This document shows positions 1 through 8,143 of a DNA stretch of 34,854 nt, piece by piece (within the stretch, counting starts at the first letter, position 1; each line of letters starts with the position of its first letter). The notes beneath the pieces are model-generated. The model ran no database searches. It had not been told where the DNA came from and saw only the letters and a program-made list of their open reading frames with translations. The position numbers were made by a program, and so were the translations under genes. The DNA is from Pseudobowmanella sp964228145 (GTDB lineage: Bacteria; Pseudomonadota; Gammaproteobacteria; Enterobacterales; Alteromonadaceae): positions 1-34,854 of the forward strand of contig CAXQZJ010000133.1 of NCBI GenBank assembly GCA_964228145.1. Reading direction: 5' to 3'.

Positions 1-83
1 GGCTAAGTCTTTAGCCAGAGATACAGCTGCGGCGTTTAAAGCCGCCTTCGACATTCGGTACCCGTAATACCCCCCAGAACCAT
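1..83. repeat. Direct repeat copy A (partial, cut by window edge)
   Basis: These 83 bases are identical to 135-217, an offset of 134. After position 83 the two copies differ by one inserted base and then diverge. The pattern fits a tandem duplication of a 134-bp unit of which only 83 bases of this copy are inside the window. Because 134 is not a multiple of 3, this copy is out of frame with the SDR gene it came from. Confidence 0.95.
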
Positions 84-617
84 ATCAGTTTGAACAAATC
101 CGGGATGAAGCACTGCCACAGCAATGCCCTTAGGGGCTAAGTCTTTAGCCAGAGATACAGCTGCGGCGTTTAAAGCCGCCTTCGACATTCGGTACCCGTA
201 ATACCCCCCAGAACCATTATCAGCCATTGAACCCATTCGACTGGTTATCATGGCAAGCTTGCTGCCGTCAGTAAGGTAATCCTGCAACACATAACTGACT
301 TTTAACGGCGCCAGTGCATTAACTTGAAACTGTTGGAGTACAGTATCAAAATTCATATTATCAAGGCTCTCTTGGTGCAAAATACCCGCATTGTTAATCA
401 GTACATCCAACTGATGATTACCAAGCGCCTGGAAAATATTCTGGTAGCTTTGTTCATGGCGTAAATCGACGCCTTCAATCACTTCTGCGCCCGATTTTTC
501 CAACTTCACAGAAGGCTCCCGGCATACAGCATAAACATGATAATCCGCACTGAGGTATTGATCGACCAAGGCTAAACCGATACCCCGATTTGCACCTGTA
601 ATTAATACTCTTTTCAT
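36..617 (-). pseudogene. SDR-family oxidoreductase, 3' end disrupted by duplication
   Basis: Short-chain dehydrogenase/reductase, an NAD(P)(H)-dependent Rossmann-fold enzyme of unknown substrate. Visible: the TGANRGIG cofactor motif (residues 7-14), NNAG (75-78), the catalytic-region Ser in ITSRMGS (about 126) and the YRMSK Tyr-Lys pair (142-146). Reading is normal to LHPGFVQTDM (about 179). The last 14 codons are a second, out-of-frame copy of the sequence encoding GGYYGYRMSK..., ending at TAA 38-36. At 193 residues it is shorter than the usual 220-250 and lacks the normal C-terminus. The ATG at 617-615 lies 3 bases after the kdsB stop, so it looks like the last gene of the kdsB operon. It is either a real disruption or an assembly artefact; the active-site region itself is intact. 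Confidence 0.8.
135..217. repeat. Direct repeat copy B (in-frame copy inside SDR gene)
   Basis: Second copy of the 83-bp repeat. On the minus strand it encodes the active-site segment of the SDR protein (GSGGYYGYRMSK through KDLAP) in the correct frame, so it is the original copy. The 51 bases between the copies (84-134) encode the following KGIAVAVLHPGFVQTD stretch. Confidence 0.95.
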
Positions 618-620
618 GCT

Positions 621-1370
621 CTAGCTCCGTTGTTTTAGCAAGGTCTGTAAATCTTCTGGGGTATCGACGCCCGTTGGCGGCGGCGCGACGGCCGGTGCCA
701 CGTGGATTTTTTCACCATGCCATAACACCCGAAGTTGTTCTAAAGACTCCAGCTTCTCCAGTGGCGATGGGACCAACTCAATATATTTGTTTATGAAGCC
801 TGCCCGATAAGCATAAATACCGATATGCCGAAAATAGTGATCACTTTTAAGCTGAGGGCTTGAATGATTAAAGCTACTGCGGTCATAGGGAATTGGCGCC
901 CGACTAAAATACATGGCATAGCCTTGTTGATTTGCCACGACCTTGACTGCATTTGGGTTAAGCATTTCTTCAGCATCATTAATAGGCGTGCTCAATGTCG
1001 CCATCGGCGCGTTAGCCTGAGCAAGATTCTCAGCAACCTGACGAATATTTTGCGGTGGTATAAAGGGTTCATCGCCCTGCACATTTACCACAATGGCATC
1101 TTCTTCTATCCCCAGGGTTTGAATCACCTCGGCAAGTCGTTCGGTGCCCGATTCGTGATCAGGGCGGGTCATGCAAAAATGCCCACCGAAGTCTTCCACC
1201 GTTTGTGCAATACGCACGTCATCAGTTGCGACAACAACATGATACGCCCCCGATTCTACGGCGCGCTCATAGACGTGTTGCACCATAGGCTTATTATCTA
1301 TCATTGCTAACGGTTTGCCGGGAAAGCGGGTTGAGGCATAGCGAGCCGGAATAATGACGGTAAAGCGCAT
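621..1370 (-). CDS. kdsB: 3-deoxy-manno-octulosonate cytidylyltransferase (CMP-Kdo synthetase)
   Basis: Activates Kdo with CTP to CMP-Kdo in the cytoplasm for inner-core lipopolysaccharide synthesis. The N-terminus carries the family nucleotide-binding motif PARYASTRFPGKP (residues 8-20), followed by ATDD, the GTERLAEV segment and NVQGDEPF, all typical of KdsB. It is 249 residues, the normal length. I chose the ATG at 1370, which overlaps the stop of the preceding gene as TGATG; a GTG one codon upstream is also in frame but gives a less typical start. It is the penultimate gene of the comEC-msbA-lpxK-ycaR-kdsB run, the same order as E. coli ycaI-msbA-lpxK-(ycaQ)-ycaR-kdsB. Translational coupling to the upstream gene is likely. 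Confidence 0.96.
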   Translation of the reverse strand: MRFTVIIPARYASTRFPGKPLAMIDNKPMVQHVYERAVESGAYHVVVATDDVRIAQTVEDFGGHFCMTRPDHESGTERLAEVIQTLGIEEDAIVVNVQGDEPFIPPQNIRQVAENLAQANAPMATLSTPINDAEEMLNPNAVKVVANQQGYAMYFSRAPIPYDRSSFNHSSPQLKSDHYFRHIGIYAYRAGFINKYIELVPSPLEKLESLEQLRVLWHGEKIHVAPAVAPPPTGVDTPEDLQTLLKQRS

Positions 1371-1567
1371 CACTGATCCAAGGACTCAATTTGATCCAAA
1401 CTTAATTTGCTCGCCTCGGTGTCAAGCAGTACCGGTATATCTTCCCGAATCGGATAACCTAAGCGGTCTGCCTTGCACACCAGCAGTGTATTTTTCTTAT
1501 CGTAATGCAAGTTGCCTTTGCAGACAGGACACGCCAGAATATCGAGCAGCGATTTATCAAACGCCAT
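1370..1567 (-). CDS. ycaR: Trm112/YcaR-family small zinc-ribbon-like protein
   Basis: 65-residue protein of the Trm112/UPF0434 family. It has a CPVCKG pair (Cys13, Cys16) and a later Cys (about 31) in LLVCKADRLGYPI, then the family-typical REDIPVLL segment. In eukaryotes and archaea Trm112 activates methyltransferases; the role of the short bacterial members is not well established and I assign none. Its ATG overlaps the lpxK stop by 11 bases and its TGA overlaps the kdsB ATG, so it is embedded in the lipid A/Kdo operon. That arrangement is conserved in E. coli and Vibrio and argues for a constitutive, translationally coupled product. Confidence 0.9.
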   Translation of the reverse strand: MAFDKSLLDILACPVCKGNLHYDKKNTLLVCKADRLGYPIREDIPVLLDTEASKLSLDQIESLDQ

Positions 1568-2555
1568 GTTTGTTGCTCCTTGTTTTCATACATTGTTTAA
1601 CTTTTTCACCGAATTTCTGCTGAAACTCAGGGGTCAAATCCGCCCGAACCGGCAAGTACCAGCAGTCAGCATGGGCCAAATCGGTACATTTTACTGCATC
1701 TTTCTCTGTCATCAGTACAGTACCCTCTGGTATATCCTGCCGAGTAAATTGATGATGATCAGCAAAGGCTAACCTTGTTTTAACAGAGATGCCTTTTGCT
1801 ACCAACGTATCAAAAAACCGTTGAGGATTACCAATACCTGCCAGCGCAGTCACAGCATCAGTCAATTCATTGATTGATTTGGTTTTGCGAGGATCGGCAA
1901 CATTCACCAAACGACCGGGTTGTAATGTCATTAAATAGCTGCCCTGTCTGGCGATTCCGCCATTGACAATAATAAAATCAACCTCATTTAGACGGCCTCG
2001 AGTCTCACGCAAAGGTCCCATTGGCAGGACGTAACCGTTGCCTAACTGGCGCTGACCATCGATTACGGCAATTTCAATGTCCCGTTCCAGTCGGTAGTGT
2101 TGCAGACCGTCATCACAAATAAGGATGTCGCAGCGATTATGCTTGGTTAAAAAGTTGGCACCGCGCACCCGATTTGGATCCACTACAATGGGACAATTAA
2201 GGTGTTGGCGCATCAGGCAGGGTTCATCACCAACTTGCTCTGCACTATGAACCTGAGTGACCAAACAGGGATAATCGACACCGGATCCGCCGTAGCCCCT
2301 GGTGAGGACCCCGGGGTAGTACCCCATTTGGCGTAACATGTCGACTAACCGTATTACCAAAGGTGTTTTACCGTTTCCGCCTACACTGATGTTGCCAACA
2401 ATGATCACCGGGACCGATACCCGATGACGTTTAAACAGCCCAATACGGTAAAAGGCGCGCCGAATACAGGTTATCACCCAATACAATAATGCCGGGGGAG
2501 CGAGTAACCACACCAATGCGTCTGGTTGGTACCACCGCTTCTCCAGTGCCTTCAT
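1557..2555 (-). CDS. lpxK: Tetraacyldisaccharide 4'-kinase
   Basis: Phosphorylates the 4' position of the lipid A disaccharide precursor to give lipid IVA at the cytoplasmic face of the inner membrane. Visible: an N-terminal hydrophobic anchor (about residues 13-32), the Walker A variant GNISVGGNGKT (54-64), TRGYGG, GDEPCLM and the DDGLQHY segment typical of LpxK. It has 332 residues, the usual size. The ATG at 2555 overlaps the msbA stop by 4 bases (ATGA), and the 3' end overlaps the ycaR start by 11, so msbA-lpxK-ycaR-kdsB is almost certainly co-translated from one message. Confidence 0.97.
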   Translation of the reverse strand: MKALEKRWYQPDALVWLLAPPALLYWVITCIRRAFYRIGLFKRHRVSVPVIIVGNISVGGNGKTPLVIRLVDMLRQMGYYPGVLTRGYGGSGVDYPCLVTQVHSAEQVGDEPCLMRQHLNCPIVVDPNRVRGANFLTKHNRCDILICDDGLQHYRLERDIEIAVIDGQRQLGNGYVLPMGPLRETRGRLNEVDFIIVNGGIARQGSYLMTLQPGRLVNVADPRKTKSINELTDAVTALAGIGNPQRFFDTLVAKGISVKTRLAFADHHQFTRQDIPEGTVLMTEKDAVKCTDLAHADCWYLPVRADLTPEFQQKFGEKVKQCMKTRSNKHGV

Positions 2556-4312
2556 GACAACTCGCCCTCTTTGAACTGCATCTTTTTCAACGCTGCGTAA
2601 GCCCCATCCTGCGCAAGCAACTCATCGTTAGTGCCCTGCTCAATGATCTGGCCTTTTTCGATCACCAAAATGGTGTCAGCATTCTCCACCGTTGACAGTC
2701 TGTGGGCGATAACAATACAGGTTCTGTCCTTTTGCAGTTGATCCAAGGCATCCTGAATAAGCTGTTCTGACTCGGTATCTAAGGCTGAGGTGGCTTCGTC
2801 CAAAATTAGTACCGGAGCATCACGTAAAATCGCTCGGGCTATAGCAACCCGTTGGCGTTGACCTCCGCTGAGGGCGTTACCATTCTCACCAACCAAGGTA
2901 TCTAGTCCATGAGGGTGTTCGTTGGCAAATTCCATTACGTGGGCAGCTTTAGCGGCGGCTTCGATTTGCGTCCGAGACACATCCCCCTCGGCACCATAGG
3001 CAATATTGTTGGCAATAGAATCATTAAACAAGGTGACATCCTGGGACACCAAGGCAAAATGTCGGCGTAGGTCTTTTAGTTGATAGTTTTCAATCTTTTG
3101 GTCGTCAAGCAACACCTCACCCTGGTCGGCTGAATAAAAGCGCGTCAATAAGGCTGATATAGTCGACTTGCCACTGCCGCTGCGACCCACTAATGCTAAT
3201 GTTTGGCCTGGTTGCAGCTCAAAGCTAATGTCGTTTAGCACTTTTTTATCTGTGCCTGGATAAGCAAAGGTAACAGAGCGATAACTCACCTTGCCTTTGA
3301 CATCTTTGACGATAACATCGCCATTATCAGGCTCCTGTAACTCATCCAGCACGTCGAAAACACTAGCACAGGCAGCCATGCCCCGTTGAAATTCGCTGTT
3401 CACTGTTGTCAGCTGTTTTAACGGCTTGAGTAGCATTACCATACCCATAGCTACCGAAATAAACACCCCTGCGGTAAGCGACTCAATCATTCCCGGTACA
3501 CTGGCAATGAACAGCACAACCGCTAATGCGACAGAAGCAATCACCTGAATCGCACTCACACTCAGAGTTTGAGTGACATGCAGTTTCATATTTTGTTGGC
3601 GATTGTGATTATTTTTTTCAGCAAAGGCTTGTGCTTCTTTTTCCTGGCCACCGAACATTAGCACCACCTTGTGCCCTTTAACTGACTGTTCAACGGCTGC
3701 AGTCAAGTCGCCCATGGCTTGCTGAATATTCTTGCTAACTTTACGAAACCGTTTGCTTACCAATGCAACTATGACTGCCACCACTGGCGCAATCAGGATA
3801 AAAATCAGTGATAGTTGCCAAGAATAGTAGAACATCATAACCAGCAAACCGATAACCAAAGCGCCTTCACGAACCAGGATGGCCAGCGCACGCCCTGCTG
3901 CATTAGCAACTTGTTCGGTATCGTAAATTACTTTTGAAATCAATTTCCCGGCACTGTGCTTATCATAGAAACTGACCGGTAAATACATGTAGTGACGAAA
4001 CAGATGTTGGCGCATTTTCATCACAACTTTGGTGCCGATCCACTGCAGGGTATAAGAGCCGATAAAATTAAACAGGCCGCGCAATATAAAAATCGGTACG
4101 ATGGCATACGCGGCAATCCGCAAAAATGACTTATCTCCCGCAACCATGCTCTCATCAATGATCGGCTTGAGCTGGGATATCACAAACACATCGAGCAGCG
4201 AGTACCCAATCATGCCCAAAATAGCGACTGCAAAGGCAGCCTTAAAATCTGTTAAATACCGGGTAAAACGGCGGAATACCCGCTCCGATTTCGGTGAAAA
4301 CGTTGATTGCAC
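2552..4312 (-). CDS. msbA: Lipid A export ABC transporter, ATP-binding/permease (MsbA)
   Basis: Half-transporter that homodimerises and flips core-lipid A across the inner membrane. The N-terminal half has six hydrophobic segments; the C-terminal nucleotide-binding domain has Walker A GRSGSGKST (about 376-384), Q-loop SQDVTLFND, signature LSGGQRQR (about 481-488), Walker B VLILDEATSALD (about 497) and the H-loop IAHRLST. At 586 residues it is standard. The start is GTG at 4312; no in-frame ATG lies near it. A 91-base gap separates it from comEC upstream, so an own promoter is possible, and lpxK follows with a 4-base overlap. The lpxK linkage supports MsbA over other lipid-linked ABC exporters. 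Confidence 0.96.
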   Translation of the reverse strand: MQSTFSPKSERVFRRFTRYLTDFKAAFAVAILGMIGYSLLDVFVISQLKPIIDESMVAGDKSFLRIAAYAIVPIFILRGLFNFIGSYTLQWIGTKVVMKMRQHLFRHYMYLPVSFYDKHSAGKLISKVIYDTEQVANAAGRALAILVREGALVIGLLVMMFYYSWQLSLIFILIAPVVAVIVALVSKRFRKVSKNIQQAMGDLTAAVEQSVKGHKVVLMFGGQEKEAQAFAEKNNHNRQQNMKLHVTQTLSVSAIQVIASVALAVVLFIASVPGMIESLTAGVFISVAMGMVMLLKPLKQLTTVNSEFQRGMAACASVFDVLDELQEPDNGDVIVKDVKGKVSYRSVTFAYPGTDKKVLNDISFELQPGQTLALVGRSGSGKSTISALLTRFYSADQGEVLLDDQKIENYQLKDLRRHFALVSQDVTLFNDSIANNIAYGAEGDVSRTQIEAAAKAAHVMEFANEHPHGLDTLVGENGNALSGGQRQRVAIARAILRDAPVLILDEATSALDTESEQLIQDALDQLQKDRTCIVIAHRLSTVENADTILVIEKGQIIEQGTNDELLAQDGAYAALKKMQFKEGELS

Positions 4313-4403
4313 GATAAACTGACTCTGAAAATAAGCTAACTAACTATCAAATCTGGCTAAATTGTACCTGTGTATGCCCAATTACCCAACTAGCAAAGCA
4401 TGA

Positions 4404-6656
4404 TTAGCGAAAATTGGCATACCAAAATGGGTAGTCGTCTTGTCGATATCGATCGATTCGGTAGCCATCGGCGTCAAAGGTGAAAGTAATTTGACCGTGA
4501 TCATCGGTTCGCCATATTTCAGCGCCAGCCACTTGGTAGCGCCTTAAAACCTCGAGCCTTGGATGCTTCCAGCGATTTAATTTACCTGCGCTGACCACAG
4601 CGTGACGGGGTTTAACAAAATCGACAAAGGCCTGAGTAGACGATGTACTACTACCATGATGGGGCACCAGTACAATGTCCGCCCGCAGGTCGCTACCAAG
4701 ACGCGCGATAAGCGCTTTTTCAGTCACCGCGTCTATATCTCCGGGCAATAGAATTCGATGTTGACCATCATTCAACATGATCACACAAGAATACGGGTTT
4801 TCGCCGGCTAACCTTGCATTGACCGGTTTGGGCGGTGCCATTCCGACAACATTCAGCCCTTGCCAATCAAGATCGAGAGACTGGTTACACCTATCCTGGT
4901 TAGTCAAAACTTGATGGATCCTAAATTCCTGCTGCAGCGTGGCCAAGCCTCCAGCATGGTCATTATCCGTATGGGAAATAAACACATAATCGATTTCTTT
5001 CACTCCCTGTGCACGTAAATAAGGCACTAAGGCCGCTTGTGCTGGCGCAAATCCACTAGGGTAAAGCGCTGCCGTGTCATATATTAATGCATGGCCGTTG
5101 CGTACTATCACCACACTGAGGCCCTGCCCGATGTCCATCACCGATAAACTCCACGTTTTGCGTTGGACCGGCCAAAAGTGCAGCAGCGCAGGTATGATTA
5201 ATAAAATGGTCAATCGGTGGCGACAGTAAAACACAGGTAAAAACGCGACAATTGCTGCGATTGCCAGTGTAACCCAGGCTCCGACAGATACCTGGCCTAC
5301 GTCGATTGCAGCCCATTCACTATTCACCGCTAACTCAAGGCCAGACAACAAGAAGCCAAAAATCCTATCCAATAGCCCAAACCAAACAGCCGCAATTTCA
5401 GGCACAATGAAAAGGAGTATCAAGCCTAGTAAGCAGGCTGGTAACAGAATCAAGGTAACCAGCGGCACGGCAATTAAATTAAGCAAAGGTGACACTAACG
5501 AGATCAAACCGAATTGACTGGCAATCACCGGCAACATCAACAAACACAATACCAGTTGTAAACGAATTGCGTAGATGAGCTGCCACGGTCCTTTGCGCTG
5601 CTGAACTGGTAAGCGCCAATTGATTCCAAGCAGAATCAAAACTGCACTTAAACTTAACCATAAACTGAGTGAAAAAATCGATAATGGCGCTACCAAAATA
5701 ATCAAGGCCACAACCCTGAGCAACAAGGAACCGCCACTATGAAAACGTGCCCGCAACAGGCTAAGCGTCAATACAGAAATGGCGATTAAAGCCCGAACTG
5801 TTGGTGTCGAAAATCCAGCCAGATAGGCATAAACAGCAACGATAGCCACTGACAACGACACGCTGACGTAATGAAGGTTAAATCGCTGAGAGCCGCACCA
5901 AACAAGCACTCTAGACAGTAACGCGTAACCAAATAAGGCCACCATACCCAAGTGTAGTCCAGAGATAGCAATCAGGTGTGCTAAGCCTGAAGCTTGCATC
6001 AAGGACCAGTCTTGTTGATCTAACCAGCCCCTATACCCAAGTGATAAAGCGGCCAGCCAACCATGATTTTCATATCCTTGTTGTTGGAAAAAATTAACTA
6101 ATCGCTGGCGCTGGGTTGGGTCGCTTGCAATTAGTCGATTATCATCACCCGCAACGACGTACCCTGTTGCACGAATCCCCTGAGTAAAAAGCCATTGTTG
6201 GTAATGGAAAGCATGACGATTAGCTAATCCATGTGGCGGTTTCATGCGCACGGTTAATTGCAGTCTATCGCCCTGTTGTACCATGATGGGTGCGTTATAC
6301 CAGCGCACCCTAACCAGGGGCTGTTGCCAAATCAGGTTGGATGCATAGCTAACGAGCCTTAGGGTAAGTATAGGGTCGCTATTTTCGGTTTGAATATTTT
6401 CAACCACTGCATCGACTATGACATTCTGATTAATATCGGTATGCGGCAGTTGCCAGCGACTTTGCCAGTGTCCTACACTTGCAAGCCACAAGATTCCGAT
6501 TAAAAAACCACCTAACAGTGGTCTTTTACGACGAATTAGGCAAACAAAAGCAATGAAAGCGGTTATGATACAAAACCATATAGGTGGAAGCGCTGGCCAG
6601 AAAAAGGCACTTACAGCGCCAACAATAAAACCCAGTAATCGTGCTTCCATAGCCAT
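4404..6656 (-). CDS. comEC: ComEC/Rec2 DNA-uptake channel protein
   Basis: Inner-membrane channel for transport of single-stranded DNA during natural transformation. Order of parts: N-terminal DUF4131 region after two hydrophobic helices, Competence domain with HLIAISGLHLG (about 231), multiple membrane helices, then a C-terminal metallo-beta-lactamase-like domain with SHTDNDHAGG (about 560) and VPHHGSS. The reading frame opens further upstream (to 6767), but that would run 90 bases into the divergent gene and adds an atypical N-terminus. I prefer the ATG at 6656, with AAGG six bases upstream; ATG 6662 and 6650 are alternatives. About 750 residues, normal for the family. In E. coli the homologue is ycaI, also next to msbA. 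Competence itself cannot be inferred from this gene alone. Confidence 0.93.
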   Translation of the reverse strand: MAMEARLLGFIVGAVSAFFWPALPPIWFCIITAFIAFVCLIRRKRPLLGGFLIGILWLASVGHWQSRWQLPHTDINQNVIVDAVVENIQTENSDPILTLRLVSYASNLIWQQPLVRVRWYNAPIMVQQGDRLQLTVRMKPPHGLANRHAFHYQQWLFTQGIRATGYVVAGDDNRLIASDPTQRQRLVNFFQQQGYENHGWLAALSLGYRGWLDQQDWSLMQASGLAHLIAISGLHLGMVALFGYALLSRVLVWCGSQRFNLHYVSVSLSVAIVAVYAYLAGFSTPTVRALIAISVLTLSLLRARFHSGGSLLLRVVALIILVAPLSIFSLSLWLSLSAVLILLGINWRLPVQQRKGPWQLIYAIRLQLVLCLLMLPVIASQFGLISLVSPLLNLIAVPLVTLILLPACLLGLILLFIVPEIAAVWFGLLDRIFGFLLSGLELAVNSEWAAIDVGQVSVGAWVTLAIAAIVAFLPVFYCRHRLTILLIIPALLHFWPVQRKTWSLSVMDIGQGLSVVIVRNGHALIYDTAALYPSGFAPAQAALVPYLRAQGVKEIDYVFISHTDNDHAGGLATLQQEFRIHQVLTNQDRCNQSLDLDWQGLNVVGMAPPKPVNARLAGENPYSCVIMLNDGQHRILLPGDIDAVTEKALIARLGSDLRADIVLVPHHGSSTSSTQAFVDFVKPRHAVVSAGKLNRWKHPRLEVLRRYQVAGAEIWRTDDHGQITFTFDADGYRIDRYRQDDYPFWYANFR

Positions 6657-6677
6657 TAACATCCTTGTTTGACGTTT

Positions 6678-7202
6678 ATGCCAAAAAAAATTATTAAACG
6701 ATATCTGCCCGATCATCACAGCATAAAACAAAATCGTTTTATTGGACTGTTCGGTACTTTGCTTCACGACGCTAACCTATGGCAATTAAATCGTCGCTCA
6801 GCGGCTGGTGCCTTTGGAATAGGCTTGTTCTACGCGTTTTGGCCGGTTCCTTTTCAGATGTGGTTGTCTGCAGCGACTGCCATTCCCTTAAGAGTAAACC
6901 TTCCTTTGTCGGTCGCCACCGTTTGGATAACAAATCCGATCACTATGCCGCCGTTTTTTTACTTCGCCTATCAAGTTGGCACCTGGGTGTTAGGTACGCC
7001 AGCTGAGTCTTTTGCATTTGAGGCCAGTTGGGAGTGGGTTGTCAGCAGTCTGTCTACGATAGGTCCAGCATTCTTATTAGGCTGCCTGTTATGCGGCATC
7101 GTAGCTGGCGTTGCGGGTTATATCGGTATGCGCTTGCTTTGGCGTTGGTCGGTCGCTCGGGCATGGCAACAACGCAAGGCCCAAAGACAGCAATCAATTT
7201 AA
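6678..7202 (+). CDS. DUF2062 family inner-membrane protein
   Basis: 174-residue protein of the DUF2062 family, whose biochemical function is not established. Three hydrophobic stretches are visible (about residues 43-70, 76-105 and 128-153) with the family-typical FWPVPFQM and TNPITMPPFFYFAY segments, and a basic C-terminal tail. The ATG at 6678 gives the usual MPKKIIKRYLPDH start; a TTG three codons upstream is less likely. It is divergent from comEC with only about 21 bases between the two chosen starts. A related gene next to comEC/msbA is, as I recall, common in Vibrio and Alteromonas. Confidence 0.85.
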   Translation: MPKKIIKRYLPDHHSIKQNRFIGLFGTLLHDANLWQLNRRSAAGAFGIGLFYAFWPVPFQMWLSAATAIPLRVNLPLSVATVWITNPITMPPFFYFAYQVGTWVLGTPAESFAFEASWEWVVSSLSTIGPAFLLGCLLCGIVAGVAGYIGMRLLWRWSVARAWQQRKAQRQQSI

Positions 7203-7225
7203 TAAGTCGGGCGACTTGCGCAATT

Positions 7226-7263
7226 CTGACTACACTTGGAAACAGGTTCAGTTAATTAGTCAG
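7226..7263. promoter_or_regulatory. Inverted repeat just upstream of paralogue 1 start
   Basis: CTGACTA (7226-7232) and TAGTCAG (7257-7263) are perfect 7-base complements separated by 24 bases and end four bases before the ATG at 7268. It could be a leader hairpin restricting ribosome access or a protein-binding site; it may also be chance. No strong Shine-Dalgarno sequence is visible for this gene. Confidence 0.3.
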
Positions 7264-7267
7264 TGTA

Positions 7268-8143
7268 ATGCTCAAGCGCCTGTTACTTTGTAGTCTGTTG
7301 GTATCGTTAAATTGTCAGGCCAGTGCGCCCGTTATTACTTGGGTTAAAAACGATGCTCCCCCATTTTTCAATATTACTGGTAAGGGAACTCTGGGTGTCG
7401 GCGACATTGTACAAATGTACCTAGAGGACCATTTGGATGGCTTCCAGCATCAAACCGAAATCACCACACTTGCCCGCTTGAACAGCAATTGGCAGGCCGC
7501 CGAACCACGCTGTTTTACGACCATGATCCATGGCAAGCCACGTAATCCCAGTTATTTGTTGTCCAACCCGACCATGCTCTATTATGCCCAAGGCATTATC
7601 TATCACAAAGATAACCAACAAATCGTGCTAGATGAACTTGGTCGGTTTGATTTCACATCTTTGACGAAAAACGCTCCGCTGATTATGGCGCAGTCACCAG
7701 GACGGGCGTACGGTGAAGCCCTTAACGACGTTTTGCTGAAACATGCAGATCACTATCAACTCTACGAACGCCCAGCCAGTGATGAAACCCAGGGTTTGTT
7801 GCATATGTTGGTAAACCAGCGTTTCGATTTTGTGGTGGACTATGAGATGGTGTTGCGTTACCACAGTACAGATCCACGAATACGAACAAACCTTCGCTTC
7901 GCACCGATTCTTGGGTTTAGTGAGCATTTTATTGTAGGTGCTGTTGGATGCACCAATTCGCCCTGGGGTGAAGAAACCATCGCACACATTAATCAAGTGT
8001 TACCAGACATCGTCAACGACATCCGATACCGAACCATTTTGCAGCAATGGTTTATGCCGCTGGTACAACCTGAAAAATATTGGCATGCGTACCAGCAATT
8101 CGTGTTGGCAGCGCAAATTGCATCACAAGGAGAGAGTCAATGA
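7268..8143 (+). CDS. Periplasmic substrate-binding-like protein (paralogue 1)
   Basis: 291-residue exported protein resembling the type 2 periplasmic binding fold, probably the TIGR02285 family of unknown function. A signal peptide is visible (Lys-Arg, hydrophobic core to about residue 15, cleavage likely near QASA, residue 20). The mature N-terminus ITWVKNDAPPF matches the start of amino-acid-binding-like domains. It is clearly paralogous to the next gene: shared CF-TTM-HGKP around Cys82, the block starting DETQGLLHMLVN, and GCTNSPWG with Cys228. These two cysteines are conserved in both copies and could form a disulfide (inference). No permease, ATPase, histidine kinase or cyclase partner is adjacent. 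Its TGA overlaps the next ATG (ATGA). The ligand is unknown. Confidence 0.82.
   Translation: MLKRLLLCSLLVSLNCQASAPVITWVKNDAPPFFNITGKGTLGVGDIVQMYLEDHLDGFQHQTEITTLARLNSNWQAAEPRCFTTMIHGKPRNPSYLLSNPTMLYYAQGIIYHKDNQQIVLDELGRFDFTSLTKNAPLIMAQSPGRAYGEALNDVLLKHADHYQLYERPASDETQGLLHMLVNQRFDFVVDYEMVLRYHSTDPRIRTNLRFAPILGFSEHFIVGAVGCTNSPWGEETIAHINQVLPDIVNDIRYRTILQQWFMPLVQPEKYWHAYQQFVLAAQIASQGESQ

Noticed and set aside
864..1310. 148-codon open frame on the plus strand inside kdsB
   Set aside because: Antisense to kdsB, which is full length with all motifs; no domain or ribosome site.
7268..7330. Possible lipoprotein signal in paralogue 1 (Cys16)
   Set aside because: The residues before Cys16 (Ser-Leu-Asn) do not fit a lipobox; a standard signal peptidase I site after QASA is better.
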